Assembly (NCBI GenBank): GCA_965224525.1
Contig: OZ245050.1
Location: forward strand, 744,001-808,000
Direction of reading: 5' to 3'
DNA from: Granulosicoccus sp036478565
GTDB taxonomy: Bacteria; Pseudomonadota; Gammaproteobacteria; Granulosicoccales; Granulosicoccaceae
DNA: 64,000 nt
This document shows positions 44,275 to 52,916 of the stretch, in pieces. Numbering within the stretch: the first letter of the stretch is position 1; every line of letters begins with the position of its first letter. A program made the position numbers and the translations under genes. The notes beneath the pieces were generated by a model. The model worked only from the letters and a program-made list of their open reading frames with translations, was not told the origin of the DNA and did not search any database.

Positions 44275-44856
44275 ATGTCGGATATAGCAGTGCGAAAACT
44301 TGCTTTAAACATTGAAGAGATCTTTCATGAAGGTGGCGCACCTGCTGCAACGCCTCTGAAGCGGGCTGCAGCCATTGCCATTATCCACAATCCGTTCGCG
44401 GGTCGTTATGTTGATGATATCGAATCCTTCATGGACAAGCTTAAACCACTGGGGCTTGAAATGGCTGGCAAGCTGGCAACAGCGCTCGGTGGTGTCGATG
44501 CCATTCAGGGTTATGGCAAGGGTGCAATAGTCGGTGCCGATGGTGAGCTGGAGCATGGCGCTTTGTGGCATGTGCCAGGTGGTTACGCGATGCGCGAAGT
44601 GCTGGGTGGTGCAAAAGCCATTGTGCCTTCAACCAAAAAAGTCGGATCACCGGGTACCCGTCTGGATATCCCGGTCACTCATATCAATGCCTCCTATGTA
44701 CGCAGTCATTTTGATGCCATGGAAGTGGGTGTCAATGATGCCCCTCGCTCATCCGAGCTGCTGCTGGCGCTGGTGATGACCAACGGCCCACGAATTCACG
44801 CCAGGGTAGGCGGCCTGCAGGCTGCCGATATTAGCGGCGAAGACGGGCTTCGTTAG
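44275..44856 (+). CDS. DUF1185 'amino acid synthesis' family protein, copy 1
   Basis: The 193-residue protein matches DUF1185 (PF06684): AAAIAIIHNPFAGRYVDDIE near residue 35, GYGKGAIVGADGELEHGALWH near 79, VGSPGTRLDIPVTHINASYV, and RSHFDAMEVGVNDAPRSSEL. Function is not established despite the family name. ATG 44275 has AGGA about nine bases upstream. It is the first plus-strand gene of the molybdenum-hydroxylase/Hnr locus; the 276-base leader (43999-44274) has no ORF. A paralogue about half identical is at 45902-46489. The GYGK-A-V-GE-NGELEH block and the NDAPR block are kept in both and are likely functional. Confidence 0.85.
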   Translation: MSDIAVRKLALNIEEIFHEGGAPAATPLKRAAAIAIIHNPFAGRYVDDIESFMDKLKPLGLEMAGKLATALGGVDAIQGYGKGAIVGADGELEHGALWHVPGGYAMREVLGGAKAIVPSTKKVGSPGTRLDIPVTHINASYVRSHFDAMEVGVNDAPRSSELLLALVMTNGPRIHARVGGLQAADISGEDGLR

Positions 44857-44906
44857 GCAATAATGCTCGTTGGCGGAGACATCGGTTGAACGCGCGGGCA
44901 CCGCAG

Positions 44907-45887
44907 ATGAACATGGCACAGGGTAAAGCGTGTTGCGAAAAACCGGCGCGAGGTACTAACGGTGCTGAAGCGTGGTTGCTGCCTGATGGTCGTCTGCATT
45001 TACAGCATGGCCCAATTGATCTGCTGATCGAGGCCGATGGCAGTGCGCTTGACAGACAGCGAGCCTATTCACAAGCCACACGGAAATTTTCAACCGTGCT
45101 GGAGCAACTGGTTGAGGAGTTGGTGGATCTGCGTCGGCCGTTGACTGTCAACACTTCGCCGCAGTTCGCAGGTGTGGTAGCTAGACGCATGTTGCAAGCC
45201 GTTGCTCCCTATGCGGGCCAGTACATCACACCGATGGCCTGTGTAGCAGGCGCCGTGGCCGATCATATCCTATCAGTGCTACTGGCAAACACCGACTTGA
45301 ATCGGGTGCATGTAAACAATGGCGGTGATATCGCCTTGTACCTTGCAGGCAATGAACACTACCGCATCGGTATTTGCAGAAATCCACAGGACGACAGTGC
45401 TGTAGATGAAGTGCGTGTTCGTGCTGGAGAGGGTATCGGCGGTGTTGCAACCAGTGGCTGGCGTGGTCGCAGTCATTCACTGGGCATTGCAGATGCGGTA
45501 ACCGTATTGGCGTCAACGGCTGCGATGGCAGATGTTGCGGCAACCGTCATTGCTAATGCCGTTGATGTGCCAGACTCTGTGCATATCAAGCGTGCCAGCG
45601 CTAGCTCCCTTGATTCAGACAGCGATCTGGCTGCGCATCCTGTTACCGTTGAGGTTGCAACGCTGGGTAAAACGGCGCGTAAATCAGCCATACGCAGCGC
45701 CGTGCATGTGGCTGAATGTTTATTGCGCGATGGGCTGATTCATAGTGCCTACATTCAGCTTCAAGGTGACAGCGCTGTTGTCGATCGCAGATCCGTTGCG
45801 TATCTGCCGGGCAAGTCATCTGCATGCTTTCACCCACTACCGGTTCCTGCAGATTTGCCAAGCGCCAGGCCGTCTCTCTGTTCTTAA
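44907..45887 (+). CDS. UPF0280 family protein (ApbE-like fold)
   Basis: The protein matches UPF0280/COG2122, whose fold is related to the FMN transferase ApbE: ITPMACVAGAVADHILSVLL near residue 110, VHVNNGGDIALYLAG near 135, GGVATSGWRGRSHSLGIADAVTVLA near 185, and a run of AMADVAATVIANAV. The ApbE-like Asp and the nucleotide loop (NNGGDIA) are present, so nucleotide or flavin binding is possible; activity is unproven. ATG 44907 (a TTG at 44886 is in frame) follows the first DUF1185 gene by 50 bases, and the next DUF1185 gene starts 15 bases after its stop. The trio is one transcript. Confidence 0.85.
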   Translation: MNMAQGKACCEKPARGTNGAEAWLLPDGRLHLQHGPIDLLIEADGSALDRQRAYSQATRKFSTVLEQLVEELVDLRRPLTVNTSPQFAGVVARRMLQAVAPYAGQYITPMACVAGAVADHILSVLLANTDLNRVHVNNGGDIALYLAGNEHYRIGICRNPQDDSAVDEVRVRAGEGIGGVATSGWRGRSHSLGIADAVTVLASTAAMADVAATVIANAVDVPDSVHIKRASASSLDSDSDLAAHPVTVEVATLGKTARKSAIRSAVHVAECLLRDGLIHSAYIQLQGDSAVVDRRSVAYLPGKSSACFHPLPVPADLPSARPSLCS

Positions 45888-45901
45888 AGAGTAAAACAAT
45901 C

Positions 45902-46489
45902 ATGAGTACTGCAAAAATCCGCAAAATTGTCACCTTCGTCGATGAGATATACCTTGAGATGGGGCAGACGATAAACCCGCCAACCCGACGCGCCGCGGCA
46001 GTGGCTGTTATTGAAAACCCCTATGCCGCCGGTTTCACTGAGGACCTGGAGCTGTTGATGGTGATCGGGGAAGAGCTGGGCGCACTACTTGGCGAAAAAT
46101 GCGTGTCTGCGCTGGGCATCCAGTCGGCGGCTGCGCAAAGCTATGGCAAGGCTGCAATGGTTGGTGAAAATGGTGAGCTGGAACATGCCGCCGCTATCCT
46201 GCATCCGCGGCTCGGTAAGCCGTTAAGGCAGGCGGTGGAAAAAGGCGCAGCCCTGGTTGCCTCCAGCAAGAAAATGGGCTCGATGGGGCAAGTGCTGGAT
46301 GTGCCTTTGGGCCACAAGGAGGCCGCTTATGTGCGATCGCATTTCGATGGCATGGAAGTGCGTATCAATGACGCACCGCGAGCCAATGAAATCATGGTGG
46401 CGGTGGTTGTCACCGATTCTGGCAGACCGTTGCCGCGAGTGGGCGGGCTGACACATGAAGAAGCGCAAGGCACGGACGGGTTGCGATGA
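45902..46489 (+). CDS. DUF1185 family protein, copy 2
   Basis: The 195-residue paralogue of the gene at 44275 has AAAVAVIENPYAAGFTEDLE, SYGKAAMVGENGELEHAAA, GQVLDVPLGHKEAAYVRSHF and INDAPRANEIMVAVVV, and ends with the same GG-L-x-E-x-x-G-x-DGLR tail. A frame extending to 45824 overlaps the UPF0280 gene and is not used. The two copies share the conserved blocks but differ in the N-terminal 30 residues, so they may form a heteromer or act on different intermediates. The FAD-subunit gene follows at once. Confidence 0.85.
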   Translation: MSTAKIRKIVTFVDEIYLEMGQTINPPTRRAAAVAVIENPYAAGFTEDLELLMVIGEELGALLGEKCVSALGIQSAAAQSYGKAAMVGENGELEHAAAILHPRLGKPLRQAVEKGAALVASSKKMGSMGQVLDVPLGHKEAAYVRSHFDGMEVRINDAPRANEIMVAVVVTDSGRPLPRVGGLTHEEAQGTDGLR

Positions 46490-46493
46490 AAAC

Positions 46494-47348
46494 GTGAATA
46501 CTCTGCTGCTTGAAGATGCCCTGGCGACGCTGGCTTCGGGTGAGGCTGTGGTGCTGGCAGGCGGCACCGATGTATACCCGGGATTGCAGGATCGGCCAGC
46601 GCCAGCGCCTATGCTGGATATCAGCCGCATCGCAGAGCTGAAAGGTATAGAGAAAACCTCTGATGGCTGGAAGATTGGTGCAGGCACCAGCTGGACTGAA
46701 TTGATCAGGGCAGATTTGCCAGCGGTTTTTGATGGCCTGAAGTGCGCTGCACGACAAACAGGTTCGGTACAGATCCAGAATGCGGCAACCGTTGCCGGCA
46801 ACCTCTGCAATGCATCGCCTGCTGCCGATGGTGTGCCGCCTCTACTGGCGCTGAATGCCTCACTCAGTATTGCGTCAGCCAGAGGGACGCGGCTTGTGTC
46901 ACTACCGGGTTTCATCACAGCCGTTCGGCAGACAACACTAAAGCCCGACGAACTGGTGACAGCCATAGTTGTCCCGGAACATGAACTGAATGCGTTAAGT
47001 GTTTTTCACAAGCTGGGTTCACGTTCGTACCTGGTGATATCGGTTGCCATGCTGGCTGTTACGGTTGTTCCAGACTGCGATGGAAGAATACGTGATGTTC
47101 GCATTGCTGTCGGCGCCTGTTCGCCGGTTGCGCAGCGGTTGCCAGAACTCGAAGCTGCCTTGTACGACTTGCATTTGGTGGAAGACGATTTGAGTGCGGC
47201 GCTGCAACCTGAGCATCTGCAATGCCTGAAGCCCATCGACGATGTGCGTGGCAGTGCGGCTTACCGACTGGAGGCGGTACAGGCAATGATTAGTCGTTCC
47301 TTGCGTGAAGTTGCAGAAAAATTCGCAGAGGTAAAGCGTGGTATCTAA
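46494..47348 (+). CDS. FAD-binding subunit of a molybdenum hydroxylase (CoxM/XdhB-like)
   Basis: About 285 residues with the molybdopterin-dehydrogenase FAD fold: EAVVLAGGTDVYPGLQ near residue 18, IGAGTSWTELIRADLPAV, the QIQNAATVAGNLCNASPAAD loop that binds FAD, and a CO_deh_flav_C domain (SYLVISVAMLAVTVV). GTG 46494 gives the usual family N-terminus; an ATG at 46455 would add 13 residues and overlap the previous gene by 35 bases. The stop overlaps the start of the fused catalytic subunit by 11 bases. It passes electrons from the iron-sulfur clusters to an acceptor. Confidence 0.88.
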   Translation: MNTLLLEDALATLASGEAVVLAGGTDVYPGLQDRPAPAPMLDISRIAELKGIEKTSDGWKIGAGTSWTELIRADLPAVFDGLKCAARQTGSVQIQNAATVAGNLCNASPAADGVPPLLALNASLSIASARGTRLVSLPGFITAVRQTTLKPDELVTAIVVPEHELNALSVFHKLGSRSYLVISVAMLAVTVVPDCDGRIRDVRIAVGACSPVAQRLPELEAALYDLHLVEDDLSAALQPEHLQCLKPIDDVRGSAAYRLEAVQAMISRSLREVAEKFAEVKRGI

Positions 47349-50127
47349 ACAAACGCCTTTGTCGTTTACGCTGAACAGTAAACCGGTCGCTGTAGGAACG
47401 GACGCCGGTAAACGGCTGTCGACGGTACTGCGGGAACAGCTTGGGCAGCTGGATGTCAAGATCGGTTGCAATGCTGGTGATTGCGGTGCCTGTACGGTGC
47501 TGGTGAATGGTCTGGCGGTGTGCGCTTGTCTGACCGCCGCTTCGCAAGTATTCGGCAAACAGGTTGACACTCTCAGCGGGCTTGTCGCCAGTGAATCTCA
47601 CACCGTTAGTTTGCAGGCTGCATTCCTGCGTCATGGTGCTGCTCAGTGTGGCATCTGCACACCGGGCATGCTGGTATCCGCCACCGCTTTGTTGCAGGAA
47701 CAACCAGCGCCATCGGAACAGGCGGTTAAGGATGCGCTGGGTGGTGTACTGTGCCGTTGCACGGGCTATCGCAAAATCATTGATGCGGTCATGGATGCGG
47801 GCGGCCACCAGGCATACCGGCATGATACGGCAGGCACCGTAAGTAGCCGCCAGTCAGTCGGTGTGTCATTGACTCGTCTGGATGGCGCTGACAAGATGAA
47901 TGGTGTCGATGCTTTTGGTGATGATGTCGCGCCAGCGAATGCGAAAGTTTTGCGTGTCGTGCGCTCACCCTTTCACCATGCAACCTTTGAACTGGGGGAC
48001 ATCGTTGATTTTGTCGCTCGACATGATGGCGTTGATCGTGTGTTGTGTGCCGATGACATTCCTGGTCAGAATCGCTTTGGCATCATTCCAGGATTTATCG
48101 ATCAACCCGTCTTTGCAGAAGGTCGTGTTCGTTTTCGGGGCGAGGCAGTTGCGGCAGTCGTTGGTAATGCTGATGTCATGGAAGCACTTGATTTCGATGA
48201 TTTTCCGGTTCGCTGGACTGAACAGGCAGCCCTGATGACACCGGCTGAGGCGCAAACCATGGATGCGGTACAACTGCACGCACAGTCGGACAACAATCTG
48301 ATGTGTTGCGGTACCGTACAGTGCGGTGATGCCGATGCAGGACTTGAGAATGCGTATGTCAAGGTAAGCGGGCGCTTTAGCACCGGTTTTATCGAACACG
48401 CCTATATAGAACCGGAAGCAGGCTTTGCGCAGCGAACAGGCAATACAGTTGAGGTTCACGGCTGCACGCAGGCAGCCTACATGGATCGCGATAGTCTCGC
48501 CCTGATTTTAGGCATTGATGCCGAGGCCGTACGCATTGTTCCCAGTGCGGTTGGTGGTGGTTTCGGCTCCAAGCTCGATCTTTCTTTCCAGCCTTTTATT
48601 GCCGTTGCTGCGTGGCTTCTGAATACGCCAGTGCGCATAGCGTATACGCGCAGGGAATCCATGCAGGCCACCACCAAGCGCCACCCGTCCGATATGCAAG
48701 TGAGCATTGGTGTGGACAATACCGGCCGGTTGTGTGGTTGCACCTTTGAAGGAACCTTCAATACCGGTGCCTATGCATCCTGGGGGCCAACAGTTGCCAA
48801 CCGCGTGCCTATTCACGCATCCGGGCCGTATTTGCACGCACATTATCGCGCGCGCGCATCCGGTATCTATACCCACACAGCGCCGGCCGGTGCCTTTCGT
48901 GGATTTGGTGTGCCGCAGGCAGCGATAGCGCAAGAATCGCTGTTCGACGAACTGGCCATGCGCATGAAAATGGATCGGCTTGAATTTCGTTTATTAAATG
49001 CGCTGGACAATCACCAGGCAACAGTCACCGGGCAGGTATTTGAGCAGTCTGTTGGCATAAGGGCTTGTCTGGAAGGCCTGCGAGCTCAGTGGCGTGCAGC
49101 CGACAAGGATGCCGATGCCTTTAACCGGCAGGCGATTGTCAGCCACTCACCCTGGCGGCGCGGTATTGGTATTGCCTCGGGTTGGTATGGTTGTGGTAAC
49201 ACATCCCTGTCCAACCCCTCGACCATCAAAGCCGGTATTCGCCGTGACGGAACCCTGGTACTGCATCAGGGAGCGATTGATCTGGGGCAGGGTTCCACGA
49301 CGGTTATTACGCAATTGTTTGCCGATGCGTTGGGTGTAGCAGCAAAAGATGTAACGCTGCTTGGCGCTGATACCGGCATAACACCCGATGCTGGCAAGAC
49401 CTCTGCATCCCGGCAAACGTTTGTCTCAGGCAATGCTGCAAGGCTTGCGGGTCTAGCCCTGCGCCAGGAGATTGCACGTCAGTCCGGTTACAAGGAGATT
49501 GTCGGTATTGATTTGTCCGCATCCAACATTACCGTCACCAGTGCAACCGGCGAACGCCGGTCTATCGATCTGGCCGATCAAGCCGCCCTGAACATCAATG
49601 ACGATGGCTATGTGTTGATGGTCGAGGAATCATACGATCCGCCAACCAGCACACTGGACGAGAACGGGCAGGGCGAACCCTATGCCATCTTTGGTTATGC
49701 CGCGCAAATGGTCGTGCTTGATGTTGATACACAGCTGGGTCTGGTTCGTCTGGATCACTTTGTTGCAGCACACGATGTTGGCCGCGCCATCAATCCCTTG
49801 CTGGTTGAAGGGCAGATTCACGGTGGCATAGCGCAGGGAATAGGGATGGCTTTGATGGAGGCGTTCATTCCCGGTCGTACCGAGAACCTGCACGATTATC
49901 TGATTCCAACCATCGGTGATGTACCGCCGATTGAAACCATCATTGTTGAAGTGCCCGATCCGCACGGTCCCTGCGGGGCGAAGGGTCTTGGCGAGCATGT
50001 GCTTATCCCGACAGCACCTGCCATTCTTAATGCCATACGCGATGCCAGTGGTGCTGTTATCAGGAATCTGCCTGCAACACCGGACAAGGTACTGGCAGCC
50101 ATTCATCGCGATGTGGAGACCGAATAG
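47338..50127 (+). CDS. Molybdenum hydroxylase with fused [2Fe-2S] and molybdopterin domains
   Basis: The 929-residue protein (GTG start) fuses what are usually two subunits. Residues 1-160 hold both iron-sulfur sites: GCNAGDCGACTVLVNG (plant type) and CGICTPGML with GVLCRCTGY. The rest is the xanthine-dehydrogenase large-subunit fold, with GGGFGSKLD, GAFRGFGVPQA and the active-site glutamate in GAKGLGEHVL. Such enzymes hydroxylate carbon next to ring nitrogen in purines, nicotinate, pyrimidines or quinolines using water. The FAD subunit is encoded directly upstream and the Hnr-like reductase two bases downstream, so hydroxylation followed by ring reduction is the natural reading. Confidence 0.92.
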   Translation: MVSKQTPLSFTLNSKPVAVGTDAGKRLSTVLREQLGQLDVKIGCNAGDCGACTVLVNGLAVCACLTAASQVFGKQVDTLSGLVASESHTVSLQAAFLRHGAAQCGICTPGMLVSATALLQEQPAPSEQAVKDALGGVLCRCTGYRKIIDAVMDAGGHQAYRHDTAGTVSSRQSVGVSLTRLDGADKMNGVDAFGDDVAPANAKVLRVVRSPFHHATFELGDIVDFVARHDGVDRVLCADDIPGQNRFGIIPGFIDQPVFAEGRVRFRGEAVAAVVGNADVMEALDFDDFPVRWTEQAALMTPAEAQTMDAVQLHAQSDNNLMCCGTVQCGDADAGLENAYVKVSGRFSTGFIEHAYIEPEAGFAQRTGNTVEVHGCTQAAYMDRDSLALILGIDAEAVRIVPSAVGGGFGSKLDLSFQPFIAVAAWLLNTPVRIAYTRRESMQATTKRHPSDMQVSIGVDNTGRLCGCTFEGTFNTGAYASWGPTVANRVPIHASGPYLHAHYRARASGIYTHTAPAGAFRGFGVPQAAIAQESLFDELAMRMKMDRLEFRLLNALDNHQATVTGQVFEQSVGIRACLEGLRAQWRAADKDADAFNRQAIVSHSPWRRGIGIASGWYGCGNTSLSNPSTIKAGIRRDGTLVLHQGAIDLGQGSTTVITQLFADALGVAAKDVTLLGADTGITPDAGKTSASRQTFVSGNAARLAGLALRQEIARQSGYKEIVGIDLSASNITVTSATGERRSIDLADQAALNINDDGYVLMVEESYDPPTSTLDENGQGEPYAIFGYAAQMVVLDVDTQLGLVRLDHFVAAHDVGRAINPLLVEGQIHGGIAQGIGMALMEAFIPGRTENLHDYLIPTIGDVPPIETIIVEVPDPHGPCGAKGLGEHVLIPTAPAILNAIRDASGAVIRNLPATPDKVLAAIHRDVETE

Positions 50128-50129
50128 CC

Positions 50130-51620
50130 GTGGTGCGATATGCAGTGGAAAAAGAAGACAACGGCAAGATTCGCTGTGATGCCTGCCCGGTGCTGTGTTA
50201 TATCAAGGACGGTCGCTCCGGTGCCTGTGACCGCTACGCCAACGACGGTGGTGATCTGGTTCGTATCGACCCGTTTACCATTCTGCAGCGTGTTGATGAC
50301 CCGTCAATGCAAGTGGTGCCTTTTCTGGCAGGCTCATTACCAACACCCCCCTGGTCGGGTGACATCGTTGGCAACGAAAGTTTGTTCGTAACTGCTGTTG
50401 GTGCTGGTACAACCTATCCAGACTACAAACCGGCTCCCTTTATCGTCAGCCAAAGAGAAAACGGCGTGGATATGGTGACGGTGGTGACAGAAGCCATATT
50501 CAGCTATTGCGGTGTCAAGGTAAAGATCGATACCGACAGGCATGTCGGCTCAGAGCAGGCCACCGTTCGGGTTGACGGAGAGGCGGTAGGCCATGTGATG
50601 ACCGGCGAATACGGCTCGCAGATGCTGTCGCTTGGTGGCGTCAATCACCTGACCGGTGGGTCAAAGAAAGAAGGGCGGATTACCTGTGAAGCCTTGCTGC
50701 ATCTGTGCAACAGGGAAGCGGTTGAGATGCACATTGACGATGGTGCGGCGTTGACTGTTCAGGCAGGGCAGGCACCTGTTGTTAACGGTGTGCGTGAACA
50801 GTTGATGCGAGTGGGCTGTGGTTCTGCAACGATTGGTATGTTTGCCAAACAATGGGCACCGCATGTTGACGAAGTGGTGGTGGTGGATGATCACATCACC
50901 GGTGTGTTATCAGAGCATCAGGCGGGTAAACTGCTTGACATGGCGCCGACCGGCATTCGTATCAAGGGGCGTCGTTCGACACCGGGGCGGTATTTTCAGG
51001 TAGCTGAACCCGGCGCCGGTTGGGGAGGCACTGACATTGAAGACCCGCTGGCTATTCTGGATGAGTTCAAACCGGCGATTGCAACACCTGGCTTGCGTTT
51101 GTTGATGGTGTCGACCACCGGTGAGCAATGGGCCTACTATGAACTGAACGATGCACTGCAACCGGTTGCAACCGACTTACCGGACACCTTGCGAACATCG
51201 GTTAAACGTATCGCCGAGAATTGTGAACCTTCAATGTGCTCGGTTATCTTTATGGGAGGCGCTGGTGGTTCTTTAAGGGCAGGTGTGACTGAAAACCCGG
51301 TTCGTCTGACACGTTCTGTCAGAGAGTCGCTAACCTATGTGTCCTGCGGTGGCGCACCCGCCTATATCTGGCCGGGTGGTGGCATTACCCTGATGGCTGA
51401 TGTCATGCAAATGCCAAAGAATTCCTTTGGTACGGTGCCAACGCCTGCGCTGGTGGCGCCGGTTGAATTCACCCTGCGCCTGTCAGACTATCAGCAGCTT
51501 GGCGGGCATATGGATAGTATTGTTTCGATGGAAGAGATAGCCGGGCAGGTGGAGCGCTGTTTGCCTGGGCAAGAGGGAGTTGTCTGGCCGAATGATGCAA
51601 GGAATTTTCCGTGGGTGTGA
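50130..51620 (+). CDS. hnr: 6-hydroxynicotinate reductase-like iron-sulfur protein
   Basis: The 496-residue protein (GTG start) is of the family annotated as 6-hydroxynicotinate reductase (Hnr), a [4Fe-4S]-flavin enzyme that reduces the hydroxylated pyridine ring in E. barkeri. Cysteines C16, C19, C23 and C33 form a CX2CX3CX9C cluster motif (RCDACPVLC...GAC) at the N-terminus. Other conserved-looking parts are FIVSQRENGVDMVTVVTEAI and SCGGAPAYIWPGGGITLMAD. Two bases separate it from the molybdenum hydroxylase. Its 3' end is duplicated at 53231-53294, beyond an accessory insert. In aerobes this family is seldom assigned a substrate, so nicotinate is only a candidate. Confidence 0.82.
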   Translation: MVRYAVEKEDNGKIRCDACPVLCYIKDGRSGACDRYANDGGDLVRIDPFTILQRVDDPSMQVVPFLAGSLPTPPWSGDIVGNESLFVTAVGAGTTYPDYKPAPFIVSQRENGVDMVTVVTEAIFSYCGVKVKIDTDRHVGSEQATVRVDGEAVGHVMTGEYGSQMLSLGGVNHLTGGSKKEGRITCEALLHLCNREAVEMHIDDGAALTVQAGQAPVVNGVREQLMRVGCGSATIGMFAKQWAPHVDEVVVVDDHITGVLSEHQAGKLLDMAPTGIRIKGRRSTPGRYFQVAEPGAGWGGTDIEDPLAILDEFKPAIATPGLRLLMVSTTGEQWAYYELNDALQPVATDLPDTLRTSVKRIAENCEPSMCSVIFMGGAGGSLRAGVTENPVRLTRSVRESLTYVSCGGAPAYIWPGGGITLMADVMQMPKNSFGTVPTPALVAPVEFTLRLSDYQQLGGHMDSIVSMEEIAGQVERCLPGQEGVVWPNDARNFPWV

Positions 51621-51627
51621 TCAGGCG

Positions 51628-52095
51628 CTAGTGCAGTGTTGACCATTCATCCCGGATAACACCGTACCGCAAGGAATCATAGTACGCGCCCTGGTAGTAG
51701 CGACACTTCCTCATCCTGCCTTCCAGTTTCATCCCTGCTTTTTCTGCAGATTTTATCATTCCATGGTTCCCGGACCACGTTGTAATGCCAACCCGTTCAA
51801 TGTCGTAGTGATTAAATAAATGCGTTATCCATAAACGTAAAGCATTGCTGCCGATTCCTTTCCTCCAGCAATTTTCTGAGTAAATTGCTATTCCAGCTTC
51901 CAGCCATCTGGTGGCTTCACACTCCCAATAGCAGGAAACCGTACCGACCATGTTTCCATCACTCTCAATAACCAGAGACTTTTCCCCCTGTAGTAAGCGT
52001 GCGAATTCATTCGCACGAAACAGTGCAAATGACAACTCGTTTCTTTCAAAGTATGGTCCGTCATACTTCTTCCATTCATGGTTTTCGCTTATCAA
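51628..52095 (-). CDS. GNAT acetyltransferase, RimJ/RimL-like, with lost or unusual start
   Basis: The product has GNAT motifs: the acetyl-CoA loop NCWRKGIGSNALRLW near residue 75 (R-x-x-G-I-G-S), preceded by VGTVSCYWECE and followed by RVGITTWSGNHGMIKSAEKA. The frame from TTG 52095 is only a partial N-terminus. Reading upstream, codons for ILRKAKDQDLNYLWEL (to 52140) continue the natural GNAT start, but a stop lies at 52147-52149 and no ATG, GTG or TTG precedes them; an AAG stands where ATG might have been. This break sits exactly at the hnr-tail repeat. The gene either starts at TTG 52095 or is dead. It is convergent with hnr and foreign to the locus. Confidence 0.75.
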   Translation of the reverse strand: MISENHEWKKYDGPYFERNELSFALFRANEFARLLQGEKSLVIESDGNMVGTVSCYWECEATRWLEAGIAIYSENCWRKGIGSNALRLWITHLFNHYDIERVGITTWSGNHGMIKSAEKAGMKLEGRMRKCRYYQGAYYDSLRYGVIRDEWSTLH

Positions 52096-52146
52096 TTCCC
52101 AAAGGTAATTCAGGTCTTGATCTTTAGCCTTCCTGAGAATTGTCTT

Positions 52147-52214
52147 TCAAAATATCCCATGAGGACCCGGGCGCAGAAACAAGCCCCGATTGATGGTTTC
52201 CTCCGTATTCGTTG
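52147..52214. repeat. Repeat copy 1: end of hnr tail plus 54-base R2 element
   Basis: Bases 52159-52214 repeat 53291-53344 in the same direction at about 90 percent identity, and the 12 bases before resemble the last codons of hnr. The R2 part begins with a GGGCGCAGAAACAAGCC motif and ends CCGTATTCGTT; inside it GAAAC and GTTTC are inverted. It separates the GNAT gene from the HigAB pair. The rest of 52096-52350 holds no gene I can support. Confidence 0.7.
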
Positions 52215-52350
52215 CCCGTGGATATGCCAACGGCGGTATTGCCAATGGATGGCATCACAATTTATGCAAGTCCGGGTTAATAAGAGTGAGTAGCACCTGT
52301 GTGAAGCTGATCTGCTTAGGTACGCAAAGAAATCTGACAGGAGACTTGCA

Positions 52351-52638
52351 CTACGCAGCCTTGATGCGTTTTACTTTCAAATGTTCTTTTTCCTGCATTG
52401 CATGCCACAAGTCGTATTGCATTTGTTGGTTAAGCCAGCTTTCTGCAGTGGTGTCAAATGCTCGTGACAACCGTAACGCCATATTCGGGCTAATGCCGGA
52501 TCGACCATTTAATATGGCAGATAACGTTTTCCGAGTCACGCCGAGCGCTTCCGCAGCAGCTGTAACTGTTAAACCAATGGGTTCAATCCAACCTTCTCTC
52601 AATACTTCACCCGGATGAGGCGGGTTATGCATTCTCAT
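52351..52638 (-). CDS. higA: HigA-family antitoxin
   Basis: The 95-residue protein is a typical HigA: HPGEVLREGWIEPIGLTV at the start, an XRE helix-turn-helix (TAAAEALGVTRKTLSAILNG), and the RSGISPNMALRLSRAFDTTA tail with WLNQQMQYDLW. It binds and neutralises HigB and represses its own operon. GAGGAAC lies just upstream of the start at 52638; a second ATG at 52632 is also possible. The upstream higB frame is broken, so HigA may survive as an orphan repressor or anti-addiction remnant. Confidence 0.9.
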   Translation of the reverse strand: MRMHNPPHPGEVLREGWIEPIGLTVTAAAEALGVTRKTLSAILNGRSGISPNMALRLSRAFDTTAESWLNQQMQYDLWHAMQEKEHLKVKRIKAA

Positions 52639-52647
52639 ACTTGTTCC

Positions 52648-52916
52648 TCAATGATAGTCTTCGAGGTCCACATCTACGACGTCATCTTCTATGACGCCGA
52701 ATGTAATCCTCCAATTCTTGTTGACTCTCAAGCTCCAGGTATTATTCGCCTGCCCTTTAGTTCATGTAGATAAAATCCAGGCGCATTCAAATCTCGTGGG
52801 TCAACAACGACATTAAGTCGGGCCAGGAGTATCCGTATTCTGTTGGCATGCTGAGTGTTGATGCCTGTTGTCTTGCCTGTTTCAAAGAATTTCTTGAGCC
52901 CACGATGCCTGATCAT
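52648..52916 (-). pseudogene. higB: HigB toxin gene with a one-base frameshift
   Basis: From ATG 52916 the frame reads RHRGLKKFFETGKTTGIN and FYLHELKGRR, the start of a RelE-type HigB, and then stops early after 62 residues. In another frame the missing half follows: NNTWSLRVNKNWRITFGVIE, ending with DLEDYH and a stop at 52648-52650, nine bases before higA. Restoring one A in the run at about 52745-52747 (CGAATAAT to CGAAATAAT) joins both into a full-length HigB of about 89 residues, including the catalytic-region NWRITF. The toxin should be inactive unless translation slips or the base is a sequencing error. Confidence 0.85.

Noticed and set aside
52159..52214. R2 repeat as an integron attC site
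   Set aside because: Length (about 54 bases) and cassette-like neighbours fit, but the ends (GTTGCCC and GTTAGCA) miss the GTTRRRY consensus, no clear R''/L'' boxes are seen and no integrase is in the window. Kept only as a repeat.
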